A model generated the notes under the pieces. The model had not been told where the DNA came from, did no database searches, and saw only the letters and a program-made list of their open reading frames with translations. From Rhabditophanes sp. KR3021 (Eukaryota > Nematoda > Chromadorea > Rhabditida > Alloionematidae), in contig CAUJLY010000001.1 in assembly GCA_963281155.1 (NCBI GenBank), forward strand, positions 8,866,001-8,930,000: a DNA stretch of 64,000 nucleotides. Reading direction: 5' to 3'. The stretch's first letter is position 1, and each line of letters starts with the position of its first letter. This document shows, one piece after another, positions 27,058-38,147 of this stretch. Position numbers and translations under genes: made by a program.

Positions 27058-30000
27058 ATGCGGTGGATCTTCAACATCTTATTGCTAGTTTTGTTATGCA
27101 CCACATTTACTGAAACAGGTAACTTAAATAAACAAGTTTTCACATAATTACATAATATAACCATTTTAAGCTCGTATTCATATCAAAAAAAGAATGTTGC
27201 AACGACAGCGGAAAGTATCGCGCAACATAAATCACAAATTACAGTTGAAAATAAATTAGAAGCAACGGAAGCGGATGACGATATTTCGGAGTTAATTGAT
27301 CAAATTGAGAGCAATTCTTATAATGACACTGCCTTGGATCACATTGACTTCGCAACTGATGGAAATCAGACTCAGGCTGTTCAGGATCTTTGTACTCGCG
27401 TCCATAATAATACAGCTTTTGCCGGGGTAGTTCCTTACTCTACCAAAACTGTTAAGAATGCCTTTGAGTGTCAGAGGACTTGTGTTGAGGAATTTCCACT
27501 TTGTGTTGCCGTTGTCTTTTATTTTGTCCATGACAAGAAGAATGAACATCTTTGTTACTATTTTGACAAAAATAGCGTCGACGATCATGTTCAATTGATG
27601 GCTGAGGCTCCCAAGCATAAGAAGGATATTGTTAGAGCCTTGGAGATTGTTGTTAACTGCCGCCAATTCGATCCCGTCCCACCACCTTCTGACCAAGTTA
27701 TCTCTTCTTCGGATAAAGTAGACAGAACAAAGAGACAACATACCTTTCAGGAGCCAATTAAGTCTTCTGGGCCATGGACAAGTTGGTCTGGATGTACACC
27801 TTCGGGGTCACAAGTCCGCTCTCAAGTTTGCGAGTATGGTGGGTTAAAAGTTTGAGCAACCATTACAATTTATTAACTAACAAAATCAAAAATTTAATAC
27901 TATCAATCACTTATCATCAACAACAAAAATTCATCTAGGATAAGTTCAGCCACTTGATTCTTCATTTCGGAAAGAGATGACAGATTTCATCAAAAGAGCT
28001 TCCCGGACTGCGAGTTAGTGATCTGTCTTCTCAGAGCATCGATGAGGACACTTTCAACATCTCCGGCCATTTACTTTTACCGCATTCTTAGAACAATAAT
28101 TTCTTCCTTTTCCATTCTCTTATCAAAAATGACTTCTTTAAAAAGTCTTCTTTATCGTCAAAGGGTAGTTCCAAGTCGACGGTACCATTCAAGTTTGTTT
28201 TATGCAAACACCTTCTCTTATTCAATTCTTCGCTTTGATTTTGGCCAGTGCACTAGCAGTTGTTTCTATTAAAATGTTTGCAAAATCCACTGATTCTTAG
28301 CATGCTCTCTTTCTTTTGCCTGTATTAAGAAGTCCTTTTGTTTTAGAATATTTTCCATATTGTAAGTATTGAAAATTAGTTGTCAGTCTTGATTTCTTAA
28401 GATTGCCATATTTAGGTTTTGTTGGTTTTTGATGACGACTCATTTTTTACGAGTTTTAAATTCTTCGCCAAAAATTGACCCATTAATCTGATTTGAAAAG
28501 GTTCAATATCGGATCATTTTTAATACCTTTAGAAAGGTTAACATCACCTTCAGCATTTTTCAGTCTTAACATGTGTTATTATGAAATATATAAATGATAT
28601 TTTATATTCAACAAAAAAAAGTATTTTTACGCAAATATTGTAATTTATGATTGTTGCTTCAGGTAGAAATATCCAGAGAAGAGGATGTGCTGCTAGAGAC
28701 TTTGCTGCTTCTCAACAGCAGCAAGCTCAGTACGATCAAGCTGCTCAATATCAACAACAGCAAGCCCAAAGACAAGCCCAAGAAGCGGCTCAAAGAGCAG
28801 CCCCGACCGTCCAATACCGTCCCGCCGAACAAAGACCTCAGCCATCCCAAGCCCAATACCCTCCAACTCCCTACAACCACCAAGACTACTACCGCGCCAA
28901 CCCAACTCAGGCCCCAATCCAACCCTCAGACGAGGAAAGACAACGGGCCCAAGAGTACGAAAAAAGACGCCAACAATACGAAGAACAAATGCGAGTCTAC
29001 AACCAACAACAGCAAGACAACCAAAGAGCTCAACAAGCCGCTCAAAGACAAGAACAACCTCACTCTCAAGCTCCATTTGCTCATGCCATCGAAAGACACC
29101 CTGCCATCCCTTCGGCTGATCCATGCCCAGGAGATGTGTGTGTGACGCCAAGGCCTGACCCAAGGCAATTGGGAAGGACTGAGGAAAGGAGAATACTCCC
29201 CACCCTTCCAACTTATCCCTCCGCCTCCTTCCCTACCAGACCTCCCCCACCACCGACACCGCCCTGCTTTTCGAATGCCTGCCAACCTGCCAAATCTTCC
29301 TTTGCTGGAAGTTGGTCTGGGTGGAGTGATTTCAGTGGATGCTCATGTACGTTTTCTTCTTACTTAAATTAAATGCATTTGTTTGTAGGCACGTGCGGAG
29401 AAGGCATCAAGCAAAGAAGAAGAATTTGCGAGGGAGGTGCTTTTTGCATTGGTGGCACGGATGTTGAGACTGAGAGATGTAATATGGGGCCATGGTGAGT
29501 TGCCAAATTAAGTTTTTTTTATATTGTTTGAGTGTTCAGTGAAACGTGGAGTCCATGGTGCGACTGGTCTGCCTGCTCGAGCTCGTGTGGAGTAGGAGAA
29601 AAGTCACGTACTCGTTTCTGTCTCCAGGGAACTAACAGATGTGAGGGGAAAGATTTCGAAGCCCAACAGTGTGATGCTGGTCCTTGGTAAGTTGGTTAAA
29701 TACAACTGACTTATAGTTTGCCTTTCAGCCCTGAGTGGTCAAGTTGGACGGACTTCAGTGCCTGTTCAACTAGCTGTGGAAACGGATTCATCACCAGAAC
29801 AAGAACTTGCATGGGAGGTGATACTTGCCAAGGCAGAAGTTCAGAAGAACAATATTGTGACAATGGACCATGGTAATTTGATTTATTGAAATAACTTACA
29901 TTTTTTAGCTCAACCTGGTCTCCATGGACAGACTTTTCAGCTTGTTCAGCTAGTTGCGGGGATGGTGTTAAGAGGCGTTCAAGAACCTGCATCGGAGGAA

Positions 30001-30669
30001 CTGATTGTCAAGGTGAATCTGAGGAGTCTCTTTTCTGTACTGGACCACCTTGGTACGTTCGCCAATTATAATTACAATGTAAGGCCCCCTTTTCAGTGCT
30101 AATTGGAGTGAATGGGATCAATGGTCACTGTGTAGTGTAGACTGCGGGCCCGGCCGTAAGACACGTACTCGGGTCTGTCAACTTTCGAATGGATCACCAT
30201 CCGAAGATTGCTTAGGCAACAATGAAGAAGTTACCCTTTGCAATGAAAGAGAATGGTAAGTTCTACAGAGTAAAAGTAACAAACCACTTCATTTGATTGT
30301 AGTTGTTCATGGACTGAGTGGTGCGACTTCTCAACATGCGATAAGGAATGCGGCGGTGGCCAAAGAAGCAGATCCAGAATCTGCCAACGGCCAGGCATTG
30401 GCTTCGACGACACCTGTACTTGCCCAGGCCAAGACACTGAATTCTCCCAATGCAACGAATACCCCTGTGCCCCGCAATGTGGCTGGACCGAATGGTGTCC
30501 TTGGTCCCCATGCAACGTCCTCTCCGCCTGTGAATCCGGCCAATCCCAAAGAAGTCGCCAATGCGTAGGAGAAGTAGGGTGTAGTTGTGAAGGAACGTCA
30601 ATGGACAGAAAACAATGCCAAGGCTTGATTCCATGCACTCCACCACCTCAATATGCAGCTCCATGCTAA
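27058..30669 (+). CDS. Secreted PAN-domain plus eight thrombospondin type 1 repeats
   Basis: The nine exons are 27058-27118, 27245-27838, 28663-29346, 29389-29494, 29540-29686, 29729-29872, 29909-30052, 30097-30255 and 30303-30669. All phases agree, giving about 801 residues. A signal peptide is followed by an acidic segment, a PAN/apple-like Cys domain and a KRQ basic site. TSP1 repeat 1 comes next, split by an 824-nt intron. A Gln/Pro-rich linker of about 180 residues then leads to TSP1 repeats 2-8, with WxxWS, CSxxCGxG and the closing C. The layout is that of a matrix or cuticle adhesion protein with C-mannosylation WxxW sites. I know of no named orthologue. The acceptor of exon 2 is the least certain junction (a TTAG site at 27262 also keeps frame). 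Confidence 0.85.
27930..28590 (-). pseudogene. Degenerate antisense coding relic inside TSP-gene intron
   Basis: Within the 824-nt intron the minus strand carries protein-like stretches broken by stops and frame changes, for example LKNAEGDVNLSKGIKNDP, PTKPKYGNLKKSRLTTNF and VDLELPFDDKEDFLKKSF. Lys- and Asp-rich composition with few stops in each stretch is more than expected from random AT-rich DNA. I cannot assign a family, and no open frame exceeds about 45 codons. A dead nested gene or a decayed mobile-element gene would both fit. The plus-strand frame at 28018-28272 looks like a shadow. Confidence 0.3.
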
Positions 30670-32317
30670 ATTCTTTAAGACAAACGTACCCACCATAACT
30701 AACCTATTCCTGAAAATATTACTAAATTTACACAAACTTTATACGTACACAATTGTTTAATTGGTTGAGCTTTATACAACTTTTTTAATAAACACATTTT
30801 ATAAAAATTTTTGCGGTGGGTTCGAATTAAAGAACAAGGATAGATTGTAAAATGCTATTTAAGTACTTAATCTGCCTAAACGTTTGTTTCCTAATTATTA
30901 CCTACATTTGTCCATACCTTGCCATTTAACTTCCAAAGACAATCAAGCATATAGGATGTAAAAATGAGGTGTATTTGATTAATTCGAAAGAATAAACAAG
31001 ATGAAATAAGTTTTGGTTAATAATTAAAGCCTAGATAAATAGTATGTTTTTATGGACCAAACTATTAATTTAAACAGTTTGTTTTAAAAAGACGGCTCAG
31101 AAGGCGTCCTCTCCATCGGAGAGCAAAAGAGCTTACCTGGCAGTCATCAAGCGTACCAATCCACAAAGGAATTGAAGACGCATCTTCGTGCTCAAGAAAG
31201 GAGGCTGTATCTAATCCCCGCCGCTTTAGTGTGATTGACTTTTGTCAAAAACGTTAGAAAAAAAACTACAATAGAAGATCCTATGAAGTTTGATTTCGAA
31301 TTTGAGGACTAACAAGTTTTGTTTTAAGGGTAAGCTGGTTACAGGAGGGCTGGGTTAGAAAACGAGATACCAAGTGGGAATACAAAATTAAATGCATACT
31401 TTAATGACAAAATATTAAAAATATGAACGGATTTAAAGTATTTGTATTTTGATATGAATGATGAGGAAAAATAAAAAGTACTATAAAAATGGATCGTGAT
31501 TTGAATGTGACAACTAGAAACGTTATGGTATTTTACGAATATCACATTGAAATAGTTATTATCCTTCGTTCATAAAAATTTAAAATTGTTTCAATATTAA
31601 ATTCAAATACGATGCTGAAATTTGCCAGGATATATTTGGATGTATAGGTTTTTGTTGTGAAAGACAACAATTTTATTAGAGACTTTGTGGAAGTCTCATT
31701 CCAAAATTTGGCAACACAATTCGTATAGAGTTGTGAACGCATACTAACCTCAAACTGGGTTTTTTAAACCGTCTTGGTCAAGGCTTGTTAACCTTTTATA
31801 CACTTACATGTGAAAAGGGAAAGTGGATCATTGTATTATGACATTAATAGGTAGTAAATGTTGGTGGTATATAATTACAGTCTTGCTTCTACAGCTGAAA
31901 AGATAATTGTCGAATAATTTGTTAAGATGCGGGATTGTTTTCCTTTCACATACAACAATTTTGTTATTCTTTTCATTACGCAAACATTGTGTTATTACCA
32001 GACTTATACATGTGTATTAAGTTGGGTGAGTATATTAGCACTCCTATCATGCTTGATACACACATCATAATACGGAAGATCATTTAGGTACTAAGTAGTT
32101 GTCTTTTATCTAATGTGTCTTGTTTGTATTTAATTGCTACAACCTTTTCATGATAAAGAATAGTTTGAGCCTGTTAAATTTTGTTCTTTGCTCTTTTTTG
32201 AATAAATCTATTTCATCAGTGGGCTCATTTCGATTATTTCATCACTTTCGACACTATAAATACAGAGATTTATTTTGTTTCAATCAAATTGTTTGTTTAA
32301 TTATTAACTAACTAAAA
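30670..32317. other. Intergenic region with a GC-richer island
   Basis: About 1.6 kb between the TSP-repeat gene and the first CHK-like gene. Most is plain AT-rich sequence. The exception is 31091-31230, roughly half G+C, with a perfect 6-bp hairpin at 31109-31123. The last 100 bp is the promoter of the next gene. Confidence 0.45.
32230..32262 (+). promoter_or_regulatory. Core promoter of CHK-like gene 1, TATA box
   Basis: A TATAAATA box at 32255-32262 lies 63 bp before the ATG. The preceding sequence, TTCGATTATTTCATCACT then TTCGACAC, is nearly identical to that upstream of the second CHK-like gene, where the TATA box is also 63 bp from its ATG. Conservation in a region otherwise free to drift supports function. 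Confidence 0.65.
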
Positions 32318-33639
32318 ATGGAGGCTCTTTTTGCGAGTAAAGATATGTTAGCTGCCAATATTAATGGAACTAATACATCCATGTCATGGGTTATTGATAG
32401 TTTAGAAAAAAATTCTCTTTCTTTTAGACAGGCTAGAGGACAAGCAAAAGTTTCAAAGGTATATTATACACGCCTAATCTACATATTTAAGCATAATTAT
32501 TTAAGATTGATAATATCGATATTAGTGACAAGAAAGGTTTCAATTCAAAGGTGTACAAAACAACAATTACATTTGACGACATTAACAATAACCCTTATGT
32601 TTGTATTTTAAAAATTCCTGGGACTGGAGATCTAAAGGCACTAATAGATGAAGTCACAAATGATGAACCAAGTTCGGATGATGAACATATTAGTGTAAAT
32701 ACTACTATCAAAATGCATAACAGAGAAGTTTTGTTTTATGAACATTATAGCGGTGATATCAAAGGCCTTCATATTCCAAAATGTTTTGGTGCCAAAGAAT
32801 GGATATTTAATAAACAAGAGGGGGCTATTTTGATGGAATATAAAGATAGCAATCAATTCAGCCATGCTAAATATTTTGACACTTTAACAATTGAACAGGC
32901 TCAATCTGTAATGGATCAAATATTTATTTTACAGTCTCACTTTTTGACTCTCCCAGATCAAAGTTGGAAAGAAAAGTTTCCGACTGTCGTTACTGCCCTT
33001 GATTTTATAGCAATTAAAGACTTCTTCTTACCTAATTTTGAGAACATCAAAAAACTTACTGACCCAGCTTTATGGAAAGATACCGAACAAGATATTTTAG
33101 CATTAGCTTCACATTATTTTGATGCTGGAACTTATATTTTTAAAGATTTACCATATGAAGAAGATAATCAGTCAGTTTTTGTTGAAGCTGACATGTGGAT
33201 AAATAACTTTCTTTTTGACAACACATCAAAAGATGTTACTTTATTAGATTTCCAAGTTTCTCACTGTGGAAATATTGGCTATGATTTGTGTGATATTCTA
33301 ATTACCAATTGTAATTATGACACAAGAAAGGCTTTAGAAAAAACATTACCTCAATACTATCAAAAACTTAAACAAGAAGTTGAAAGTAAGGCTTGTACTT
33401 TCAACCTTACATATGAAAAATTTATCCAAAATTACGACATTAGTTTGATAGTTCGTGCATTGATCAAATGTATGGCAATGGAAATGATTTATGCCTTAAA
33501 TGAAGTTCCAAAAGAAGGAGGTGATGCTTATTGGGATCAAATGAAAAAAGATCAGGCTTTTTATACCTTAAGTGGGTTAAATGATGCCGTTGAAGGAGCA
33601 AGAAAACATAAGCCAGAATGGTTGATTTTGAAAGAATAA
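32318..33639 (+). CDS. CHK/ecdysteroid-kinase-like protein (DUF1679 type), copy 1
   Basis: There are two exons, 32318-32458 and 32506-33639 (47-nt intron, phase 0), giving 424 residues. The N-terminus has the family opening (WVIDSLEKN... KKGFNSKVYKTTITF), the ATP-site strand (VCILKIPG) and the EGAILMEY hinge. In the catalytic loop, normally HGDLWxxNxL, this copy reads EADMWINNFL: Asp and Asn are kept, His and Gly are not. The later DFQ motif is intact (LLDFQVSHCG). The family are small-molecule kinases of the choline/aminoglycoside kinase fold. The substrate here is unknown, and activity is uncertain given the loop. An AATAAA at 33669-33674 follows the stop. It pairs with copy 2 downstream. 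Confidence 0.8.
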
Positions 33640-34579
33640 TTAAGTACATACATTTACTTAGCACATTCAATAAAAGACACTTTTATATCACTAACTCTAA
33701 CCAAACCACTACGTAAACTCCCATCATTTAGGGACCAAACAAACTCGAACAATTGCCTTCCAGATCTTGTTCTCAATGACTGGTGTGGCGTTTTTAGGCG
33801 AATATTAACGCTTTGTACTGCCACGCATCATGAAGACAGACTTTCATTATGTTCCAACAGTTAAGCTACAACCTTTTTCAAAACTTTATAAAAATAACTA
33901 TTTTAAATTGGTATTTGACAACTAAATTTTTTTGTTTGGAAAGTGATTTATTTTTAATAGTCTTAAATTTAATGCATGGATGCTATTTTATGACATAATT
34001 TTGTTACTACATAAACTCGATTTTAATCTGTATATTCGAGCCTTTAAATAAAACATTACTTGCAATGAAACTTAATATACGCATACTTAGTAGTGATTAC
34101 TTTAAATGCAAATAAATTGTAATTTGTTGCAACTTTTATATTTCAAAATAGATCACGACTATTTTGTGAACATAATATGAGTTAGTGAGGCGCCCGCAGA
34201 CCGTCTATATCTTTACTCTGGAGGAAAACAAATTATATAAAAAATTGGCTCTATGAGTTTGGTCCATAACCTTTCTTCCTTTAATCAAGCATTTGATCCC
34301 ATAATTTGTAGTCATTTATTTCGTCAATGAATGCTATATTTAACCTGCGTAGTCTAAAAAACATCACTCTTGTCTAAGTAGACAAAATCACAGTTATCAT
34401 TTTATCAAATAGGCAACATTATATCTTTTTTTAAAAAGTACAATGGGCTCTTGATTATATTAAAATGAATACATACTTATCCATTATTTGGCTCGCAACG
34501 AAAGTGTAACAAAAGAAACACGTGTTTTGGGCTCCACCTTTTTTACTTATTAGTTGAAGTATAGATTTTACCGCCATTT
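33640..34579. other. Spacer between the two CHK-like genes
   Basis: About 0.9 kb without coding signal. It separates the tandem copies. The copied promoter of gene 2 begins near 34580. Confidence 0.4.
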
Positions 34580-34611
34580 GGATTATTTCATCATTTTCGA
34601 CAATATAAATA
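34580..34611 (+). promoter_or_regulatory. Core promoter of CHK-like gene 2, TATA box
   Basis: TATAAATA at 34604-34611 lies 63 bp before the ATG at 34667. The upstream block TTGGATTATTTCATCATT then TTCGACAA matches the block at the same distance from copy 1 with only a few differences. Confidence 0.65.
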
Positions 34612-34666
34612 CAAAATTTTATTCTATAAATTCCAATTGGTATTTATCTCTTAGACACCGAACAAA

Positions 34667-35982
34667 ATGGAAGCTATTTTAAGTAATGACTTATTAACTG
34701 CCAATATTAATGGAACTAACACAACTATATCTTGGGTTATTGAGAATTTAGAGAAAAATTCTGAATCTTTTAGAGATGCCAGAAAGCAATCAAAAGTCAC
34801 AAAAGTATGTTCTTATCACATATGTATTTGTATCTAAATATGTTTCAGATTGACAACATCGACATTAGTGATAAGAAAGGTCTTAATTCAAAAGTATACA
34901 AAACAACAATTACATTCGACGACATTCATAATGTACCTTATGTTTGCATTCTAAAAATACCTGAAATGGGCGACTTCAAAGCTCTTACAGATAAAGTGTC
35001 TAATGCTGAAATTTCATCAGGTGAAGAGCCTATGGATCTTAACACTGTTGTTAAAATGCATAACAGAGAAGTCTTGTTTCTTGAACAATATAGTAGTGAC
35101 ATTAAAGGCCTTAATTTTATCCAATGTTTTGGTACCAAAGAATGGAAATTTGGAAAAGAAGAGGGGGCTATTTTGATGGAATATATAGATAATGAGCGAT
35201 TTTATCATGTCAACTTCTTTGAAATGCTTACTGCCGAACAAGCTCACGCGATAATGGATCAAATTATCATCTTACAATCCCACTTTTACACTCTTCCAGA
35301 TCAAAGCTGGAAAGAAAAGCTCCCAACTGTTTTTACTGTCAATGATTTTGCAATGGTCAAACATTATTTTTTGCCCAACTTTGAAAATTATAAAAAACTG
35401 ACTGACCCCAAAGTATGGAAAGATACCGAAACAGACATCCTAGCCTTACTATCACATTACTCTGAAGCTGGAACTTACATAGACACCACCCTACCTTACC
35501 AAAAAGACAATGAATGTGTATTTGTGAAATGCGATCTTGGATTGAATAACTTCTTTTTTGACAAAAGATCAAAAGACGTTGCTTTATTAGATTTTCAAGG
35601 TGCACATTGCGGAAGTATAGGTCATGATTTGGCTGATTTTTTAGTTACAAACTGTTCTTTAGAAACAAGAAAAAGTTTAGAAAAGGCTTTTCCTCAATTT
35701 TATGAAAAGCTTAAAAATGAAATTGAAAGTAAAGGTTGTTCTTTAAAAATTAGCTATGAAAAGTTTATCGAAAATTATGAAGTCAATTTGATTGTTCGTG
35801 CCTTGACCAAATGTATGATATTGGAATTGTATTATGCCTTAAATGATCCTCCACAAGGCAGTGTTGATGGTTATTTAGATGAAAAGAAAAAGGACCAAGC
35901 TTTTTATATGATAAGTGCATTAAATGATGCTGTTGAAGCAGCAAGAAAGTATAAACCTGAATGGCTGATCATGAAAGAATAA
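34667..35982 (+). CDS. CHK/ecdysteroid-kinase-like protein (DUF1679 type), copy 2
   Basis: There are two exons, 34667-34804 and 34849-35982, giving 423 residues. Exon 2 has exactly the same length as in copy 1 and the intron sits at the same codon, so this is a recent tandem duplicate. Domain order is the same: the N-terminal segment, the ATP-site strand (VCILKIPE), the hinge EGAILMEY, the catalytic loop and LLDFQGAHCG. The catalytic loop has drifted further than in copy 1: HGDLW is replaced by KCDLG, with Asp and the following NN kept. A truncated start at 34807 would miss the N-terminal exon, which is supported by the duplicate. The substrate is unknown. Confidence 0.8.
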
Positions 35983-36209
35983 TTTTATTAAACTCAAACT
36001 AATCTAACAAATTAAACAAACCATTCAATATGTGATTGCATTATTTTATTACTTACTAACATACATACACTATATTTTGGTTGAGGAAAGTAGAAAAGTT
36101 AGGTAGTACACAATTATCATTGTACATGGTATCATCATTTTGTTAGTTTAAAATAAAATATTGCAACTATTAAGACAATACAACAACAAAAATGATTTAT
36201 TAACTTACT

Positions 36210-37080
36210 ATGGAATTTAATAATTATATACAAGGAAATAAAGCACGTGTCGATTGGATGAATGAAATTGAGTACATGACTGGTGATTCAAATTATTCCA
36301 CTGCAAATCACAAGAGTAGTTTGGATCCAAGTGTTATCCAAAGTAAAAAGGATTCTAATGCGAGGGCAAAGAAGTTCAAGAACCTATCCATTATATATAT
36401 TCAACTCGCACATTTGTTTCAGTTCTAACCAACTGTAAGCATTACAAAGTAAAAATGTTTGAGGGTGCAAAGTACTATAAATTAGAGGGTATTATTTACA
36501 CATACGATCTGAGTGATAATTATTTGGTGTTGAATCCAAATGCCCAAATCTGTTTCAACTATCATGAATTACTTCTCTTAAAGAAATGACAATTAAAAGG
36601 GAAGTGGACTGTCAGTTACTCCTGATTCTTTTAATGGTGCCAATTCCGCTTTTCTGTTTTGCACGAACCACAGAAGATTTTACATGTGTTTACAAAGTGA
36701 ATGTCAAACCACCACGTGAATTTACAGTAAATTACTTCATTAAGCCCTCACACCAGGATACAATGCGTCATCAAAAAACTCAAATGATTTGAGTAATGTA
36801 AATAGACCCAACGGCAAAAAAGAGATACACATTGAAGAGTTGATCACAGATATGGCTTCTATAGACTTTGAACATGACACAGACACTAATGTATTTGAGG
36901 AACATTTTAAAAAGAATGTGCAAGGAGAAGGACGTGTAGTAGCAATATTTCTTCTATTGTAATTGTTGCTGTTGGCATGCTTGTGCTGTTCCTTGTTTTT
37001 TTGTTGCCTTTAAACTAATTACGAAATGTCGTAAGAAGGTGTTGTTAATATACTAAATGCATTTTATACTTATATTTTAG
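36210..37080 (+). pseudogene. Frame-disrupted gene for a probable membrane glycoprotein
   Basis: Successive plus-strand segments look like protein but lie in different frames. An opening segment starts at the ATG at 36210. A Cys/Tyr-rich segment follows a TTTGTTTCAG acceptor at about 36421. There is then a Ser/Asn-rich segment in another frame, an acidic segment around 36820-36930, and a hydrophobic membrane-spanning stretch at about 36950-37015. After a further shift comes a short basic tail. Several stops and at least three frame changes separate them. The order (ectodomain, one membrane helix, short basic tail) suggests a type I membrane protein. I cannot tell whether it is a cellular gene or an old element- or virus-derived envelope-like gene. 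Confidence 0.45.
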
Positions 37081-37432
37081 TTTAGGTGATTCCACCTTTT
37101 GTAGCAATAATACTGTTTTTTGTTTTTTTATTTGTTTCTTACATTTTGAATGTAATCATAAGACTTTGACTTAGTATTGCAACTCAAAGTGCATCATGAT
37201 TTATAATAATTGTATGTCCATTCCAAACCAGCCCTCCACCAATCTAACCTCTCAAAATAAACTCAAATCACCACAAATATGTCGACCATCAGCCTCCATT
37301 TTAATCACATAATCTGCCTAATTAAGCTTAAACCTGTGGAGACACCTAAATGAAGAGAAAAGTAAGTTGGTGAGGGTGATTGATTTGAAGAATATAGACC
37401 TTATATTCTGATACTTATTAGATATTTTTACT

Positions 37433-38147
37433 ATGACTGATGATTTCGAAGTTAATTTGGTCAAATTTAGGAAAAGTATTAAGTATAGGTGTTTGTGTTC
37501 ATGCTGCCATGTTAAGGTAATTATTGTTCCGTTTAATGGTAAAATTATGTTTGTTACGTAGAGTGTATCTTTGATAATGTCTATCATATCTTTGTCTATT
37601 ATTTTTCTGAATTTGCTAACGAAAGCACTTGACTATTCGCCGGCTTCATGGAATTGGGAAGCTTTGTTCTTTATTGTTGATGGAATTGCAGTCGTTTCAC
37701 TAATATTTGGAATTGTTTTTGAAAAACCATGTCTAATCCAACCGTTTGTGGTTTTGAGTGTTAGTTAATTAAAATTAAAATTAAATAATACCTTTTCAGT
37801 TAATTACAATTCCACTGCTCTTTTTATTAGGAGCTTTTTTCATTACAGCTATCCAAGATCAAGAATCATTCGCAGCTCATTACATCGAAGCTGAATTTAT
37901 CAGAAAATTTTCACGAAACTTTAAACAATTGTCCAGTAGTGCAATGAAGCATCGTAAGTTGTGTTATTCAAAACAAATTAATCGCTTCTTTTTAGAAATA
38001 TATTTATCAGGTATTCTCTTTACGTTCTCTTTATCAATTACAATTCTATTTCATATTTGGATTACTTATCTGTCTATTCAATGCGCTAGCTTTTTCAGAG
38101 ATGTCGAACAATTTGTTGAATCGAACAAACAGACTCACAAAGCCTAA
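37433..38147 (+). CDS. Four-pass membrane protein, nematode family
   Basis: The four exons are 37433-37516, 37562-37759, 37800-37953 and 37996-38147. The introns are 40-45 nt and all phases agree. The product is 195 residues. After a short N-terminus with a Cys cluster (YRCLCSCCHVK) there are four hydrophobic segments of helix length: after residue 28, around FFIVDGIAVVSLIFGIVF, around ITIPLLFLLGAFFITAI, and around GILFTFSLSITILFHIW. The Cys-rich start and helix spacing resemble small LAPTM-like/DUF7027-type proteins common in nematodes. The function is unknown. The individual open frames are short, so the gene is easily missed without splicing. Confidence 0.75.

Noticed and set aside
28018..28272. 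84-codon plus-strand frame inside the TSP gene intron
   Set aside because: Better explained as the shadow of minus-strand relic coding sequence.
28659..29285. Three long minus-strand frames opposite the Gln/Pro-rich exon
   Set aside because: They are antisense of a repetitive Q/P exon that is in phase with both neighbours, where antisense stops are rare by composition.
31205..31225. GGATTAGATAC on the minus strand, as in small-subunit rRNA
   Set aside because: The match is limited to 11 bases; flanks do not resemble rRNA, so it is likely chance.
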